Below, one piece after another: positions 16,738-29,130 of a DNA stretch of 64,000 nt. Source of the DNA: Hyperoodon ampullatus (Eukaryota > Chordata > Mammalia > Artiodactyla > Ziphiidae); NCBI GenBank assembly GCA_949752795.1, contig OX457061.1, positions 125,746,530 through 125,810,529 of the forward strand, written 5' to 3'. Position numbers and translations under genes: made by a program. Numbering within the stretch: position 1 is the first letter of the stretch; each line of letters begins with the position of its first letter. The notes beneath the pieces are model-generated. The model searched no databases, was not told the DNA's origin, and saw only the letters and a list, made by a program, of their open reading frames with translations.

Positions 16738-16880
16738 CACTTCTGTGCTTCCCTTTCCCCACCTGTGAACAATGGGATTGTAAATGTACCTACGTCATGA
16801 GGCAGTTGTGAGCATCAAAAGTGACACTGCATGTGAAGTGCCTGATGTCTCATACTTAATAAGTACTCAGTATACGCAAT
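16738..16880 (+). mobile_element. MIR SINE, 3' part
   Basis: Sense MIR core and tail: 'ctttccccacctgtgaacaatggg', 'gaggcagttgtgagcatcaa', 'gtgaagtgcctgatg' and 'aataagtactcagta'. Confidence 0.75.
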
Positions 16881-16889
16881 ATATGTTAA

Positions 16890-18000
16890 ATATTATCAGT
16901 ATATCACTTTATTATGCTAATATAAATATGTTATCTTTATAATTCATAGGATTGTAATTGTTTTTTCTCTAACAGAAAATGATTGGAAACCACTGATGTG
17001 TGGGCATTTATATGTATGTGTAATAGATTATTGACTCATGATTCCTCCTCTAGTACTTGCATATAGGTGCATAATAAATATTTGTTGTGTTGAATTTTAA
17101 TTTGACAGGATTTATCAAAAATCTATATCAAGTCAATTAGTGTAAGTTATTGATATAAATATGATCACCTGAAAGTGGAATTATTTTACGTAGTTTGTGT
17201 GGCCTTTGTTGATTTAAATGATCAACAATGATCATTTATACTCTTGTATAAATCAGATATCTAACAAAATCATAGTTTTATTACTTTTATATGTTTATGA
17301 GATGAGAGGGAAGTGTCGTATATCCTCTGGCTTTTAACAGAACATCCGTATGAACAAACAATCTTTAGAAAACAGAGATGTGGATTTAACTGTTACATCC
17401 AGGAAAACACATTAGTAAGCAAGAAAGCCAATTAAAATTTGGCGGTTAAAGGCCACTTATATAGGACATAGCTACAGTCTCTGAAGTGTGGGTGTCTTAC
17501 AAGACTCCTTTGTTATAAATAACATTTTCAAGGACAGATTTATGGTGCAGCGTACTATTGTTTTTTGGCAACTACTGGAGAAGAAAGAATGACTGCATTT
17601 AATCTTGCTGAGTTTCTTTCCCCCGCATACCAGCAGTTAGGACGTGCAGTCCCAAGGCTGAAGCACTGGAATTCAATTAGCCAGCTACAAAAGAAAATAT
17701 TCAAGCCTGATATACACAAAGCCTGTAACATCTAAAGACAAAAGGGCAGATTATGGCTGTTAACAGAGTGTTTGACACACATGCTTACTAAATACATAGT
17801 ACCCCGTTGCTGTTTATGCACCACTTAGATTTCACTCTTCACGAAAAACTTTCGTTCTTATGATTTTTCTGCTATATATGACTTGTTCAGTACTTTAATG
17901 ACAAAGTTTATGATACTTTTTTTAAGGCTTTAACTTCGAAACAATATGAACTTTTACTGCAGCATATGAACTATTATTTTCAGTATCACTATAATATTCT
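16890..18000. other. NEK1 intron, nothing recognised
   Basis: AT-rich intron without any exon, RNA gene or repeat that I can identify. Blocks such as 17330-17770 are of ordinary composition with no open frame. Confidence 0.55.
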
Positions 18001-18109
18001 CTACTGTCTTTAAATTTCTTTAGTCCCTGAATTCTCTCAGTGCCATCAGCCAGGATCTGTGGGGCATAGTTCTCAGTCTAGCACATCCTGGAGATGTCTT
18101 CTTGGATGT

Positions 18110-18340
18110 GGCTTGATAGATCGTGGACAAGCTCTGGTCCATTAGGAATGTAGGTGCCGTCCTGTAGTGCTTTCTGTGAGGCGGAAGATGTTGTATATCT
18201 GCATGTGCAACCTCATAGCCACCAGCTTAAAATGTGACTAGTGTGGCTGAAGAGCTGAACTTTAAATTTTATTTATTTTAAATTTTAATCCAAATGGCTA
18301 CATGTTGGTAGTGGCAACTATATTGGACGCCACAACATAG
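18110..18340. mobile_element. Possible hAT-type DNA transposon relic
   Basis: The stretch 'gtgactagtgtggctgaagagctgaac' followed by T/A-rich sequence and then 'gtagtggcaactatattggac' resembles the end of a common mammalian non-autonomous hAT element. Only one end is readable, and strand and family are unsure. Confidence 0.4.
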
Positions 18341-18557
18341 GAATTCCACAATTTTCTTGGATTCCACGTCCCATCTCTCAGTTCACATGTGCATTCACGC
18401 AGGGGAAAAGACAGACTCACACTCAAATTTAGGGCAAGGTAGAGATCATAAAGCATGTCTTCCATGAAAAAGAAAGGAAAAAAACCCACACATGTTCAGA
18501 AGAGAAAGCACACTCACACAGTTGGCTCCCAGTTGCCTGTGAAGCAGACTTTTCATG

Positions 18558-18723
18558 CAGTGGTTCTCAAACTTTAGCATACATAAAAATTACCTGGAGG
18601 ACGCTGCTGAATCCCACCTCTATTTCTATTTCAGTAAATCTGAGATGGAGCCTGAGAATTGGCATATTTTATAAGTTCCTGGGGATGCTGATTCACTGAT
18701 ACTATGAGGCTTTGAGAACTGCT
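18558..18723 (+). mobile_element. MER5A-like hAT MITE
   Basis: It begins cagtggttctcaaactttag and ends with the inverted match ctttgagaactgct. In between it has 'aaaattacctggagga', 'cagtaaatctgagatgg' and 'ggggatgctgattcactgat'. Terminal inverted repeats and internal order match MER5A, a non-autonomous hAT-Charlie element. Confidence 0.85.
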
Positions 18724-19587
18724 CCTCTAGGGATCCCTGATGGGAAAGGCGACCATCTCAGCTTCTGGCTTTTTGCCTGTTGGAGTTTCTGATCCCTTCC
18801 ACTGTGGGCAATCTACCCTTCACCACCCCTCTGTTCTCTCGAAGAAAGAGAAAATTCACTTGCCTTTCCCTTCTTTGCCCAGTAAGAAAAAAAGCAGGCC
18901 TAAATCGACTTAGCAATTATATTGTTGCTAACATAGTTTTACATTTAAAGAGGGAAAAAATACAGTGGGTAGGGAGAGAAAGTTACTTGCAGGAAATACT
19001 AATGATTTCTGCTTCTCTAAGTAGTGGAGTGTTGTAGTAATAGTAAAAGGAGATAACTTTTAAGTTATGTAAGAATATTCAAATATTTATCCAGTAATAT
19101 GTTTACAATTATATATTAAGATCGAAAACTCATTGGAGATGCTGAGAAGATTCAGAGTAAAGTTGAAATAACCGAGAGGTTAATCCAGGGGAGGGATAAT
19201 GAAGTGATTCTTCAGCAGTTTTGAAGTAGATGAGGGAGACGGATGCACCTCAATACAGAGGTTATTCTAGATGGAGGGCAGTGTTGTTAAATCGCCGAAA
19301 TGCAGAACAGGCAAGGCAATGCGCAGGGGGCCTGGGGGGTGCGTTTTGTTAATTCGAGAAGAGAGCTTGTCCAGAGAAATAATAAAAAGATATTGGGAAG
19401 GCTGGGGAGAAGGTAGCGTGAGAGGAATTTGTTGAATGGATAACTTGGATTTTAGTACAGTTTATTTGGCAGCATAATTGTGACTGAAAGAGGGAAAAAA
19501 ATGTGTTCTGACTAATGGCTAGGTGTTTTTTTTTAATTTGGTAATTTAACATTTTTTCTAACAATTTCCCCCATCTTTCAATTTAAG

Positions 19588-19648
19588 CTTATTGCAGAAG
19601 AATTTTGTCTAAAAACATTTTCCAGGTTTGGAGCACAGCCTATACCAG
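19588..19648 (+). CDS. NEK1: NEK1 coding exon: post-kinase linker
   Basis: This 61-nt exon encodes [20 protein letters not shown] plus one base of an Ala codon (about residues 270-289), the start of the linker after the kinase domain. The acceptor is atttaag|CTT, with AAG rather than the usual CAG and a modest pyrimidine tract; the donor is CCAG|gtaaat. Human NEK1, as I recall it, has Lys-Phe-Gly-Ser where this has Arg-Phe-Gly-Ala. The phases join perfectly with both neighbours. Confidence 0.95.
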
Positions 19649-21707
19649 GTAAATGAAATTTAACATGAATCCTTTCCCCTGTTTGCCATAATCAGTATAC
19701 TAATTATACTAGAGGTATTTGTAGATGTAGTAAGTTGGGGTAATCCAGAGGAAATGCATCTTTAAATTTTTTATGTTATATGGCAATATCCAACACTCTC
19801 TGATGAATTCATAACAAAATTTCCCTTTATTATCTGCCTTATTTAAATGAATTCTATTTTGAAATCTGTCTTATTCAAATGTTCAGCTCATATTCTGAGA
19901 ACATCGTTAGAAAATGTTATAAAATGCCCTAGTTAACTGCAAATCTTTATGTTAAATAATTTTCTTTGAGAAATACTTAATATTTATGTAAAATAATTTT
20001 CTTTGAGAAATATTTAGTATTCTAGAATATTTTAAATGTAAATCAGTGTGAAGTCAGGCACCTTAGTAAAGATAGATTTTCTTTTAAATATAGCCAGCAG
20101 CGGTGGAGCATTTGTAGGGCTGTGAGTGTGGTTATATATTATGTTTATGTATGTAAGTGTATCTCTGTGAGAGGGAAATTACATTTTTTCTGCATGGAAT
20201 GATTTCAGAATGGGTTTCTTAAATCAGTGGAAGTCATTTAAGATTTGAAGATTGTGTTGTTTTTCAAACATAATGCTTTGCATGTTCTCCATTTTGAGTA
20301 TGAACACATTAATAAAAATAAATCCTGTATCATAAAAGCGAGTCCGTATCAGCTGGACATGGTGTAACTGTGTGTTCTCAGGGAGGCCAGCTGGGTTAGC
20401 TCTTCTTAAACACCCTGGGGCTCATCCTCTGCGCCGGCCGAGACTGGCAGTCCTGGGAGATCAGATCCACTTGGAACCAAGTTCACGAGACAGACCCAGG
20501 GCAGGGTCAGCGTGTCCCTCCTGGCGAGGAGTCCCATCTTCCTCCAAAGCGTCCTTGTCACACAGGCAGGAAGGAATCCCCGTGTCAGCATTTCTTCCCA
20601 GTGGGCGAGTCTCCTGGGAGGCGGAGCGCAGGAGCCCTGCTCTGCTCTGGTGCGAGGAGCTGGATGGAGGGGGTGTGTGATGGCGAGGCCCTACCCTGTG
20701 GGCCCCCTCCCCGTGGGCAGGAAGCTTCCTCCTGCTGGGAGCCTCGCCTCGGCAGCCAGACGAGTAACCCTCCCTCTTCTCTGGGGAGTGTTTGTGCTTT
20801 TGTGCCTCTTGCTCCTTTTGTGGGACACACAGTATTTCTTTGGTTATGTTAATACACGTAGCCAGGTTGCAGCGGTGTGACTTTGTATGTCTGTTTTCCG
20901 ATTGGAGCTTACAGTTGAATTTTCAAAGGGGAAATTTTTTTTCTCACATTTCCTGGTTCCTGTTCTGATACAGTTGGAGTATGTGTTTGGAAAAACTTAC
21001 TGTACCACACTGCGTCTCAGATCTTCCACACACATTAGTTGTGAATCTCTAAACTGCCAATCAAATGGCTTATATCATTTTTATTTTTGTAAGAGTTTAC
21101 TAAATTATATGAACAGTATGTGTTCTTTATAAAAATTAAAAAGAAGAAAAAAATACCCTAATGTTAACACAGACTGTTACATTTGGTATATTTTTTTCCA
21201 TGATAGGAGATGCATAATGATTGAAAATTGGGGTTGTGTTATATCAACAAAGGTTTGTTTCTTTTAATTCACAGTATTACATGTTGATCATTTTCTAATA
21301 CAGTTAAATATTCTTTGAAGAACAGAGTTTCATGGTAGTATTTCCTCGTGAACTCCGAGGTAATTTTTTTCTCCATTCCCCTCTTAAAGAAGAAGCGTGC
21401 TTGTTGGCAGAGGTTGGTCACGTGGCTCTAGGACATGGTACCCCCCTGGGATGGAGGGCAGGCTGAGGGAGGAGTGGGGCGGAGCCGGGGGAGGGGGTCT
21501 TGGAGGAAGGGGCTCCAGGAAGGCTCCGAGCAGAGGAGACTCTTTGACCTCCTCTAGTATCTTTGATGGCCGTGTGGTGTAGACTTTCTTTTTCAGACGA
21601 GACTGAATCTTGTCTGAGCTTCAATAAAAGTTTAATACGGAATACTGCAGGGTTTACCCTTGTGTATACATTTTTGTGTTTCTCTGATTATTTCTTTACA
21701 ATCAATT
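19649..21707. other. NEK1 intron with unassigned GC-rich block
   Basis: A 37-bp imperfect tandem duplication is at 19946-20019. From about 20340 to 20860 the sequence turns GC-rich, with overlapping open frames on both strands of up to 122 codons. These have no recognisable domain and no splice-site context. I take this as a diverged repeat or composition effect, not a gene. The rest (20860-21700) is plain intron with a purine-rich G-rich patch at 21460-21540. Confidence 0.5.
19946..20019. repeat. 37-bp tandem duplication
   Basis: The unit containing ataattttctttgagaaata is present twice head to tail (19946-19982 and 19983-20019), with about four differences. Confidence 0.85.
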
Positions 21708-21723
21708 CATAAACGTTGTTCTT

Positions 21724-21844
21724 TTTTTTTTCTTTTGGCCACACTGCGCGGCTTGTGGGATCTTAGTTCCCCAGCCAAGGACTGAACCTGCACCCCTGGC
21801 AGTGAAAGCGTGGAATCCTAACCACTGGACCGCCAGGGAGTTCC
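21724..21844 (-). mobile_element. tRNA-derived SINE (compact, Bov-tA/CHR-like)
   Basis: This compact copy is T-rich at the left, then 'ggccacactgcgcggcttgt', then 'cctaaccactggaccgccag'. It is flanked by cataaac(g/a)ttgttctt at 21708-21723 and 21845-21860, a 16-bp target-site duplication with one difference. Confidence 0.93.
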
Positions 21845-22109
21845 CATAAACATTGTTCTTGATATAGATTGCTCTCTGGAAACTTTGACCAGTTTGTATT
21901 CCTACCAGCAGTGCATAAACATACTCATTTCCTGGGACCCTTAGCTATAGAGATTCTTTTAAGTACCTGTTCTTCAATGGGTCTGTAGGTGTAGGCATTA
22001 CTCAGACTATATATGAAGCAAATATTAAAGTGCTCATAGTGATGGAATTAATGTTTAGCAGTTGCTCTTGAGGTTTATATTCTGATTTCAAAAGTAATTT
22101 CTAAGACAT

Positions 22110-22270
22110 TGAATGTTCTTTTTAAAGTTTATTTTTAACAGCTTTATTGAGATATAATCCGCATACCATTCAGTTCGCCCATTTAAAGTCAACAGGTCAG
22201 TGTTTTTTAGTATATTCACAGATACTTGCAGTCATCATCCACAGTCAGTTTTAGGGACATGCTTGTTCTG
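22110..22270 (-). mobile_element. L1 3'-end relic
   Basis: The + strand 'aacagctttattgagatataatccgcatac' with 'cattcagttcgcccatttaaag' is the reverse of an old L1 3' end. The same type recurs at 28740-29130. Confidence 0.7.
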
Positions 22271-22525
22271 TGTGAGAAGTTTCAACATGTGAGAAATCTC
22301 AACAAGTTAGCTTCTTGCTTCTTTCAAAGAGTGGCTTTAGTGTGGAATAGCCCTAATGGAGGCATTGCCGTGCGGTAAGGAGGGGGTGAGACGTTTAATG
22401 AAAAGTCTCAGATTCAGTGATCTCAGTGATTGTGAACATGAACAAGGCCATCTTGAAGAATTTTGAAATTAGGGGTTTCCAATTAAGAACTCTGAAAATA
22501 ATTTTTTTCTATTTTTTTCACATAG

Positions 22526-22677
22526 CTAAAAGACCAGGTTCAGGACAAAGCTTGGCTTCTGTTGTGTCTGCTCCAAAAATTACAAAGCCTGCTGCTAAAT
22601 ATGGAGTCCCTTTAACGTATAAGAAATATGGAGATAAAAAATTACATGAAAAGAAACCACTCCAAAAACATAAACAG
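22526..22677 (+). CDS. NEK1: NEK1 coding exon: basic linker
   Basis: This 152-nt exon completes an Ala codon and encodes 50 residues. They include [20 protein letters not shown] and the Lys/His-rich end [14 protein letters not shown] (about residues 290-340). This is the strongly basic linker between kinase and coiled coil, a region in NEK1 reported to include nuclear-localisation signals. Acceptor ttcacatag|CT, donor CAG|gtatga; it ends in phase 0. The N-terminal 15 residues ([14 protein letters not shown]) differ most from the human sequence I recall, as expected for a disordered linker. Confidence 0.97.
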
Positions 22678-23030
22678 GTATGATGATCATGCTACAAACT
22701 GTGTATTAATAACATGCTCAGTTTGACCTTATTTTATTGTAGCTCAATTCAGTTAATCTTGATATTCATAGGATTGTTTTTATTAAGTTACTAAAGAACA
22801 ATGTTCTCTGCTTCACCAGTCTTCTAAAACTTGGGAGACTTACAGAAGTCATAAAGAAACATTAGTTAAGTAAAGTAGCTGGTGCTGTAAAAAGAAAGTA
22901 ACATTATAAATGAAATCATTTTTGAATAACCTAAGCAGAGCCATCTGTTTTTGTGCCTAAAATAAGTAAATATCTGTGATAAACATCATAAAAATCTGGG
23001 GAAATTTTGAATTTAAGAATTCACGATGAG

Positions 23031-23236
23031 GGGCTTCCCTGGTGGCGCAGTGGTTGAGAGTCCGCCTGCCGATGCAGGGGACACGGGTTCATGCCCTGGT
23101 CCGGGAGGATTCCACATGCCGCGGAGCATCTGGGCCCGTGAGCCATGGCCGCTGAGCCTGTGCGTCCGGAGCCTGTGCTTCGCAACAGGAGAGGCCACAA
23201 CAGTGAGAGGCCCGCGTACCACAAAAAAAAAAAAAA
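23031..23236 (+). mobile_element. Young CHR-type SINE (short form) with perfect TSD
   Basis: A complete + strand copy from gggcttccctggtggcgcag to 'aggcccgcgtaccac' and a 16-base A tail. The flanks aagaattcacgatgag at 23015-23030 and 23237-23252 are identical over 16 bp, so the insertion is young. Confidence 0.97.
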
Positions 23237-23252
23237 AAGAATTCACGATGAG

Positions 23253-24399
23253 ATAAATAAAATCATAGAGCTGGAGGAATATGATCATATAGTCTGTCAT
23301 ATTTCAGATGAAAATGAAGGCTTGTAGCATTTAGGGGTTGTGTCTAAGAACACAGAGTATTAGTTGCAGGAATTTGATATTTTTCTTCACGTCACTAGCT
23401 GTGTTCTCTGGTATATGGAACCTGTTGGTTTGCATATGCACATGCATACATACACGTACACACACATGTAGTTACAAAGGGGTGTGTAATGCTGTAAGAC
23501 AGACCTCCTAGTAGGGGTGGTCCGTCTCTTTGGGTAGAAGCTATGATAAAGTAGTTCAACATGATCCCTGTAAAGCAGTCTTCAAATAAGTTATGTAAGT
23601 CAGCATCTAGTCAGGAGACAGAAAACATAATAATTTGATAGGGGAAAGTTTAGTGTAAGTAATTATTATCTGTTTTTAGGTAGTTGACTTCTAAGGGGTA
23701 AAGAGAACTCTAAAGAATACAGGCCTGGCAGACAGATGCAGGAAGCAGGCACTGCTCCTGGTGCAGAGGCAGGGCCCCATAGGAGAGACAGAGGCCAGAG
23801 TATCACCCCGCCTGCCCTTAAAGCCGAGACTCAGAGCCTGCTGGGTGTGGATGGAGGTGACCCCTGGGTAGTGGAGTTCCCTGAGGTGCCAGGGCCGAGG
23901 CTGGCAGATGCGAGACTGTCCATTGTGGAGCTGATCAGACTCTTGGAACCTTCATAGGGTGAACTGTGCTGAGAGGCCCATGGAGGAGCCTGCAGGGCAC
24001 TGCTGGGCTCTTTGGGCTGGGCTGCCGGCTGGGGCACCAGGTGCGGCGGGCAGCTGGCCTTGAGGCTGCCGCTGAAACTCGCAGAGAGGCTGCCGGGGGT
24101 ACTCTGCCTGCAGGGGTGGTGTCACCGCATATCCTGCACCCACAGGGACAAGAGGAAGAGAAGCCCTTTCCTTGTGCAGCGTCCCTCCCTCCAACATGGT
24201 CTGCAGACAAAGCTTACATCCTGCTGCAGGCCTGAGGTTTGCCCTGTCCAGCTCCAGGGTCACGAGCAGGACGGTGAAGGGTGAACTGCGAGCTGAGGGG
24301 CATTGTGACAGCTGGCACACCGCGTTTGTGTTTATGTTTTTTGGTACCATGTTTATTCAGGCCTAAATGGAGCAATTCCATCATAGGCTTTAGCCCTCT
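23253..24399. other. NEK1 intron, unassigned GC-rich repeat-like block
   Basis: A CA-rich patch lies near 23435-23470. From about 23605 the sequence 'gtcaggagacagaaaacataataatttg' followed by 'ggggaaagtttagtgtaag' looks like the opening of a common mammalian dispersed repeat. It is followed by ~650 bases of GC-rich sequence. Open frames on both strands (up to 132 codons) match no family I know and overlap each other; I regard them as spurious. Confidence 0.45.
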
Positions 24400-26940
24400 T
24401 TAGTCACCACAAGTCACCCAGCGCCCCCGGCGTGCCCTCATTCCATAGCCTCTCAGCTCCCTAAGGCCCTGGTCCTCCCCCGATCCAACCTTGAACCCTG
24501 AACCCTTCCACAGAGCCTCGGATAGCACATCATCAGCAAAATCCCCTGTTCTAACCTTGTCAAGAGTGTCTTCACCTCTTTTGCTCTAAAACCTGGCTTG
24601 CCCTGAACACACTGTCATGTGTCTCTCTTGGGGACCGTTTGCCCTCTGGTCCCTCAGTCCTGCCGGGCCTAGAGGTGGGACGATGGAGGCGTGTTCCTCG
24701 CTTGTCATTGCCAGACTCTGCCCCGCTCCCTGAGCCGCTCCGCCAGGCTTCGTGTCAGCTGCTGCGCCTCCGTGTGAGGGGCACCTTAGACACTTCCCCG
24801 CACTGTCATGATTCTTGGTGACTTCATTATCTGAGAAGATGACCCTTGCAGTAGTGCACAGCCTTGTTTTCTTGATGGTTCTCTTTCATCAGTGATCGTG
24901 TCTCCTGCCTCACCTTGGAAGTCTCCCCTGTAGTCATGCCATCACATTTGTCATCAATAATAGCATCTATTTCATAGTCTCAGTTACAAGTACCCCACTC
25001 TCTGACCACTACTTCCTGTGTTTTCAGCTCATTCCCTGAGGACTCTGCCACCAAAACTTCTTAGTTCTGTTTGGATCCATGGATCTTAACTAGTTTTTTC
25101 ATTGTCCGTCTCTTCATTTTTATTTTCTTTCTCCGGCTTTAATTTCATGTTCTCTCATTGTAATAGTTTCCAGAACCTCGACTGTCTTGCCCCAGTGGAA
25201 TGTGGTGGGATAAACAGGCAGCTGTTCTAACCGGTCTCGCTTTAAATTTAAACCCCCAGCGTCAGGCAAGCACTGTCGCCACCACCCTGTTATGTTTCCA
25301 CAGTCCAGTTACCCTCCCATTTTCTAAGATGGTTATCTCCTGCTTTCTCCTTGTTCTTCACCTCACCTCAATTTCCTTCCACTTGCTTCTGTTTTCTCAG
25401 TGAAATAGGAAGCAAGGTCATTGCCCACACTCAGCAGCCCTCCTGCCAGTCAGTCCTAGGTGTTTGTAAATATCCTGCCTTTCTTCCTGTTACTTTGCTG
25501 ATCTGTTTGTGTTTTGATCCAGAGCCGACCCAGCTGTTTGTGGACCATCTGTTGTTAGTATTTCTGCCTCCTAAAGGACTTCACCCTCTCTTCTGTATCA
25601 TATTTTTCCTCTCTCCTGAATCATTCCTGTTAGCAAACAGACATGTTATATCTTCAGTCTTCTTAACAAAATCCTCCCTCCCGTGTCTCCCTGGATCCAG
25701 CCCTTTCCCTGTATCTCTGCTCCTTTAACGGCAGAACTTCCCCCAGCCTTGTCTGTACGTCTTCGCTTCCTTGCTTCCCCTTTGCTCTTGCTTTGTCACA
25801 GCTGTTAGGACGCGGCCTGAGGACCGCAGGGAGCCCGGTTGGGTACGTCCAGGGGTCAGGTGTCTTCTTCCTCTCCCTCAGTCTTGGACTCACTTGGTTA
25901 CCTGCTCTTTCCTGAACTTCTTCTTCACGTGAGTCCAGATATCACGCTCTGCTGACTGTCCTCTTCCCCGCCCGCCGGCTCCTCCTGCCACTGTGCAAGC
26001 CCCTCCCGCTCTCGCTGACCCCTGGCGCTCGAGTGCTTCGGGACGCCAGCCGGGGACACCTCCTTCCCGGACCATCCTCGTGCTCTGGCAGCACCTGTAA
26101 ACCGACACACCTGCATCTCGAGCCTGGACTCCTTTCCTGAGCTCCAGCCCGGTGCTGTCCTCGCATTTCTAAGTGGGTGTCTGGCAGGCATCCCAGCGTG
26201 AGGCTGTGTAAGTCTGAACGGCCGTCCCCGTGCCGTCCCCAGGCTCATCGTTCTTGTCTTGCCTCACGCCCCTGAAGTCCGCTGACGCCCCGTCACCGTC
26301 ACATCCTGTCCACCGCCTGCAGAACCTGTTCTGTTCGCAGCCTGACTGCTGCTCGCCGCTCTGTCAAACACCGGTCCAGGCCACCTCGCCCTCCCTGGCC
26401 TGACCTCACTGCTCTCAGACCAGCGTCCTGCGTCTGTCCGCACACGGCAGCCTCAATGCTGCTCTGATGGTGAAGGGTAATCGTCACCCTTTCCTGCTCA
26501 AGGGGTGCCAGCAGCCGTTCCTCCCGCTCGGAGAAGGTGCCCTTGTTACCTCCGCAAGTCTCATCTCTGCTCCCTCCTTGCTGGTCTCCATCCAGCAGCG
26601 CTCGTGACACCTTGCTGTCCTCGGACATGCCAAGCACTTACCTGCAGAAGAGCACTTGCACTTGCTCCTCTCTCCTCCTGGAGGACTCTCTCTCTCGCAT
26701 AGTTTTCTTCCTTCCTTCCTTCCGGGCTGTGCTCGCCACTCTACGGGTAGAACCGCCATCCAGCCTTCTGGCCCACCCCCGCAGCTCCGTCTGCTTTTTC
26801 CTCTGCTGTTTTTCTTGCATGTGCTTGTTTCCAGCCTCCTCCGTGGAGGTGTGAGTCTGTGAGAGCAGGGGTGGTCGGGTTCGCTGGTACCTGAGCCAGT
26901 GGGGCCCCCAGTAAACGCTGACTGCATAAGTGAGTGATGG
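24400..26940 (+). mobile_element. Long L2 LINE relic
   Basis: A 2.5-kb pyrimidine-rich block that fits a sense L2 copy. Around 26130-26220 it reads like the L2 reverse-transcriptase region (PELQ...CL pattern). It ends with the L2 3' tail: 'cctcggacatgccaagcact', 'gtgagtctgtgagagcaggg', and 'agtaaacgctgactgcataa' ending at about 26940 in 'gagtgatggg'. It explains the unusually high GC and the many overlapping frames here. No frame is intact. Confidence 0.7.
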
Positions 26941-27838
26941 GTGGATTAGAGAGCTGACTTAGAGTTTGTCAAGTCACTCAAGTGTTCATTCTTTAAAAGA
27001 ATGAGTAACACGCAAAAGTTGTTAGTGAAACTCTGCAGAAGCCATTTTGTTACTGTTGTTAGCAGATTGATAACTATTAGAAAAATAAAACCAAGAGAGA
27101 GAAAATGATGATGACCACCTCCTGAGCACACTGGGATGTGTCTGTACTCCATAAGGTCACAGGAGGAAGAAAATAGACTCAATAGCTCTTTAGTTAGGAA
27201 GACGAGTAGTCTACTAAGATTATTATCCATAGTTGTACTGAAGAGACTAAAAATTAATATGATCCCTTTAACTTTCTCTTGTAACCCAAATACATACTTG
27301 GGTGGACTTGTAGAAGGTCATTTGCCTTATCTCTGGGCCAAGTGTTCACCTGACCAAGTGGAGAGGTCAGAGCGCTTGGTGAGGCTGGGCTGAAGTTGTA
27401 GCAGGTGGTCCTCACCCTGGGGTGGGATCGTGGCCAAGTGTTTATTCTTTCACGTGGCTGGTCGTGTTCTTAATGTTTCCCTCATTTTCAGTCAGCGTTT
27501 ACTCAGTACGCAAGAGCAGCACGCTGTGGTGTTTTCAGATTCCAGTTAATGATATCCTGAATGGCAGATATCATCCCATCAAGTAGTTAGAGACAGGTAC
27601 ATGATTCAGGTGATAGTTATAAGAGTTTTGGAGTTCAGGCAAGGTTGTTGCCCTTAAAGTTTTTAGGCATTTGGCATGATTTTCTAGACCAGACCAGTGA
27701 GAACTAAATAATAATTAGCACATGAAATAATCATGCAGCTTATTTAAACAACGTTTCACGACAGATTTCTTTGCACGACAGTGTGAATGTACTTAATGCC
27801 ACAGAATTGTACACTAAAAAATGGTTAAAATGGTAAAT
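26941..27838. other. NEK1 intron, mostly unassigned
   Basis: Ordinary intron sequence with no exon. At 27780-27838 the text 'cagaattgtacactaaaaaatggttaaaatgg' is a sense L1 3'-UTR fragment. The remainder has no repeat I can name. Confidence 0.5.
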
Positions 27839-28043
27839 TTTTTTTAGTTGAAGTATAGTTGATCTATCATATTGTGTTAGTTTCAGGTGTACAGCATAGT
27901 GATTCAGTTTATGGGGGGGCATTATATTCCATTATAGGTTATTACAAGATATTGGGTAGTGGGATCTTCCCAGGCCAGGGATTGAACCCGTATCCCCTGC
28001 ATTGGCAGGCAGATTCTTAACCAGTGCACCACCAGGAAAGTCA
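27839..28043 (-). mobile_element. L1 3'-end fragment joined to a truncated SINE
   Basis: 27839-27955 is the reverse of an L1 3' UTR ('agttgaagtatagttgatct', 'gtgtacagcatagtgattca'). It runs straight into the tRNA-like third of a CHR SINE (27956-28043: 'gggatcttcccaggccaggg', 'accagtgcaccaccaggaaa'). The SINE lacks its left two thirds. Confidence 0.75.
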
Positions 28044-28739
28044 TGTCTGTCTCTTTTTAACTGCAGAAAATTAAGGTAATACACATTAAGTTTTTATTAC
28101 TCAGCATATCATAAAAATATCTGCATGTCATAAAAACTTTCTTTGCTCCAGTTCCTATTAATAATCATAGCTGTTTTCTAAAAGGCTTCAGTTAAAACAA
28201 AGGAGTGGTTATGAAGCCACCAGGGGGAGCTCCGTGAGTATGTTTCAGTATTTTGGTTCTGACTTTAGCAAAGAAACAAAACAACGCTTTTCTTTTAGTA
28301 TGGATGTTTTATGTAACCATATTTTTCTCTTCTGTGTAGAAATAGTGTTCTGAAAATACTTGCGTGATGTTAGAGGAACAGCTTGGCGTTTTTATTTCAC
28401 AAATATTTGAGTATCTTATATGTGAGGCAATCTGGAGGACCAAAACATGAATATAACTCTTGCTTTCATGTGACTTACCCAAGAGTACGTAGGTGTCTTA
28501 GGTCAACATTCTCTTGTTGCACACAGTTGTGTAATCTGGTTTAAAGCTGATCATGTATAGTGAGATGCTGTATCACTCATGTTAATATTTTTAAGTTGTT
28601 GGGTGTCGTGGTTCACAAATGTGGAGACCAGTGCTAGACCTGCTACATAAAGGTTCACCTGTGGAACTTGTCAAAATATAGAACGCAGGGCTCTGTGTCC
28701 AGAAATTATAATTCAGCAACTCTTGGGGATATGTGTTTT

Positions 28740-29130
28740 TTGAAAATAGCTTTATCAAGATATAACTCACATACTATACAACTCATCCATTTAAAGTTTG
28801 GAATTAAATGGTTTCTGATGAATTTGCAAGAGTTGTGCAACCATCCCCACAAGCGACTTTAGAACATTCTCATTGCCTCCCCGCAAAACCCTTTTCCCAT
28901 TAGCATTCACTCCCCGTTCTTCCCCAACCCTTAGCCCTGGGCAACCGCTCATCTACTTTTGTCTCTGTATAGATTTGCTTGTTCTGGACGTTTCATGTAA
29001 CTGGAGTCATACAGTACCTGGTCTTTTGTGACTGGCTTCTTTTGCTTCGTATAGTGTTTCCAAGGTTGTAGCATGTATCAGTACTTCATTCCTGTTTGTT
29101 GCCAAGTAATACTCTTTTGTATGGAAGGAA
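28740..29130 (-). mobile_element. L1 3'-end relic
   Basis: Reverse of an old L1 3' UTR and ORF2 end: 'agctttatcaagatataactcac', 'gcaaccatccccacaagcga' and 'tgttgccaagtaatactctt'. Confidence 0.8.

Noticed and set aside
20372..20880. Overlapping 80-122-codon open frames on both strands in a GC-rich block
   Set aside because: No domain, no splice-site context, and frames overlap in several readings; explained by local base composition.
23736..24366. Open frames up to 132 codons as a possible novel gene
   Set aside because: They lie in a GC-rich repeat-like block inside a NEK1 intron, with competing frames on both strands and no known motif.
25351..26927. Open frames up to 147 codons, Arg/Ser/Pro-rich
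   Set aside because: They fall inside the L2 relic and read mostly antisense to it; compositional shadows.
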